A DNA stretch of 64,000 nucleotides from Oscillatoria sp. FACHB-1407 (GTDB lineage: Bacteria; Cyanobacteriota; Cyanobacteriia; Elainellales; Elainellaceae). The translations under genes and the position numbers were made by a program. The notes beneath the pieces are model-generated. The model worked only from the letters and a program-made list of their open reading frames with translations. It had not been told where the DNA came from and made no database searches. Location of the stretch: contig NZ_JACJSA010000013.1 in the NCBI RefSeq assembly GCF_014697545.1, forward strand, positions 1-64,000, read 5' to 3'. Shown one piece after another: positions 63,698 to 64,000 of the stretch (position 1 is the first letter of the stretch; each line of letters starts with the position of its first letter).

Positions 63698-63775
63698 TGG
63701 CGAGAACGGAAGGAGTTGAACCTTCACTCTTCGGTTTCGTAGACCGATGTGTTCATCCAGTTACACCACGTCCTC
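63698..63775 (-). tRNA. tRNA-Arg(ACG)
   Basis: Acceptor GAGGACG/CGTTCTC with one G-T, anticodon arm TCGGT-CTACGAA-ACCGA, G73 and encoded CCA. Confidence 0.85.
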
Positions 63776-63781
63776 ACGCAG

Positions 63782-63862
63782 CGGAGAGCAGTGGAGTCGA
63801 ACCACAATTGTTCATCCATCTGTTTAGCAAACAGCGCCAATCTCCTAATTGGTTTACTCTCC
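63782..63862 (-). tRNA. tRNA-Ser(GCT)
   Basis: Acceptor GGAGAGT/GCTCTCC, anticodon loop TTGCTAA, extended variable arm, G73; the T stem has 4 good pairs. No encoded CCA. Confidence 0.78.
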
Positions 63863-63875
63863 ATTCAGATTCAGG

Positions 63876-63958
63876 TGGGCAGGGAGGGACTCGAACCCCC
63901 AACGGTCGGGGACAACTGATTTACAGTCAGTCTGCTTCAGCCATTTGCATACCTACCC
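63876..63958 (-). tRNA. tRNA-Tyr(GTA)
   Basis: Acceptor GGGTAGG/CCTGCCC, anticodon arm ACTGA-CTGTAAA-TCAGT, long variable arm typical of tyrosine, A73, no encoded CCA. Confidence 0.87.
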
Positions 63959-63961
63959 ATT

Positions 63962-64000
63962 TGGCAGTGCCGACGGGAGTTGAACCCGCAAGCATCGACT
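63962..64000 (-). tRNA. Partial tRNA at the window end
   Basis: Encoded GCCA, acceptor 3' strand CGGCACT and T arm GCGGG-TTCAACT-CCCGT are present; the anticodon lies beyond the edge. What follows the T arm looks like a long variable region, so serine or leucine is possible. Confidence 0.6.

Overview
The window is cyanobacterial. The octamer GCGATCGC (HIP1) recurs throughout (for example 7626-7633, 10911-10918, 22558-22565), gene structure is bacterial, and the tRNA array at the right end resembles the long tRNA operons known from filamentous cyanobacteria (for example the delta plasmid of Anabaena PCC 7120). I cannot tell whether this is chromosome or large plasmid. Almost every gene belongs to genome conflict or mobility; I see no ribosomal, photosynthetic or central-metabolism gene apart from a carotenoid desaturase and a signal peptidase. 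It reads as a defence island bounded by tyrosine recombinases.

Layout. (1) 1-5045: tyrosine recombinases, two overlapping on the minus strand in a Tn554 TnpA-TnpB-like order with a third gene starting at the window edge, plus one divergent on the plus strand behind a 16-bp inverted repeat. (2) 5183-16619, one minus-strand directon: an MBL-fold hydrolase, an E2-E1-JAB triple fusion (bacterial ubiquitin-like conjugation), a four-helix membrane protein, then a complete pPIWI-RE module (restriction nuclease, DinG-like helicase, PIWI). A divergent XRE regulator plus ImmA/IrrE metallopeptidase (16807-17679) faces it across an inverted-repeat operator candidate. (3) 17744-51331: a class 1 DISARM system in two blocks. 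drmA-drmB-drmC lie at 17744-24446 behind a RelE-UvrD fusion, and drmD-(unknown)-(EEP nuclease)-(ASCH)-drmMI lie at 41954-51331. Between them sit a four-gene operon (2590-aa double-GHKL sacsin-like protein, a second SNF2 helicase, a DUF262-HNH-HEPN protein, a degenerate RNase III) and a crtI gene on the other strand. (4) 51408-54951: a broken histidine kinase, then an AT-rich pair made of a HAD-phosphoribosyltransferase-zinc-ribbon fusion and a DprA-like protein. (5) 54987-58774: a signal peptidase I homologue with Thr in place of the catalytic Ser, and a small operon with an XRE regulator, a possible archaeo-eukaryotic-primase-like protein and two distantly paralogous unknown proteins. (6) 59143-61489: a ribbon-helix-helix gene with palindromic operators and a perfect -1 slippery heptamer before its stop, an unknown zinc-motif protein and a XerC/D-type integrase. 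(7) 62088-64000: about twenty minus-strand tRNA genes, including five leucine anticodons all with short variable loops, and perfect hairpins in the spacers.

How it may work together. DISARM (methylase plus helicases plus PLD protein) and pPIWI-RE are recognised anti-invader systems. The sacsin/SNF2/DUF262/RNase III operon and the HAD-PRTase/DprA pair are the best candidates for little-described systems. The gene-by-gene domain calls come from sequence motifs only; joint function is inference.
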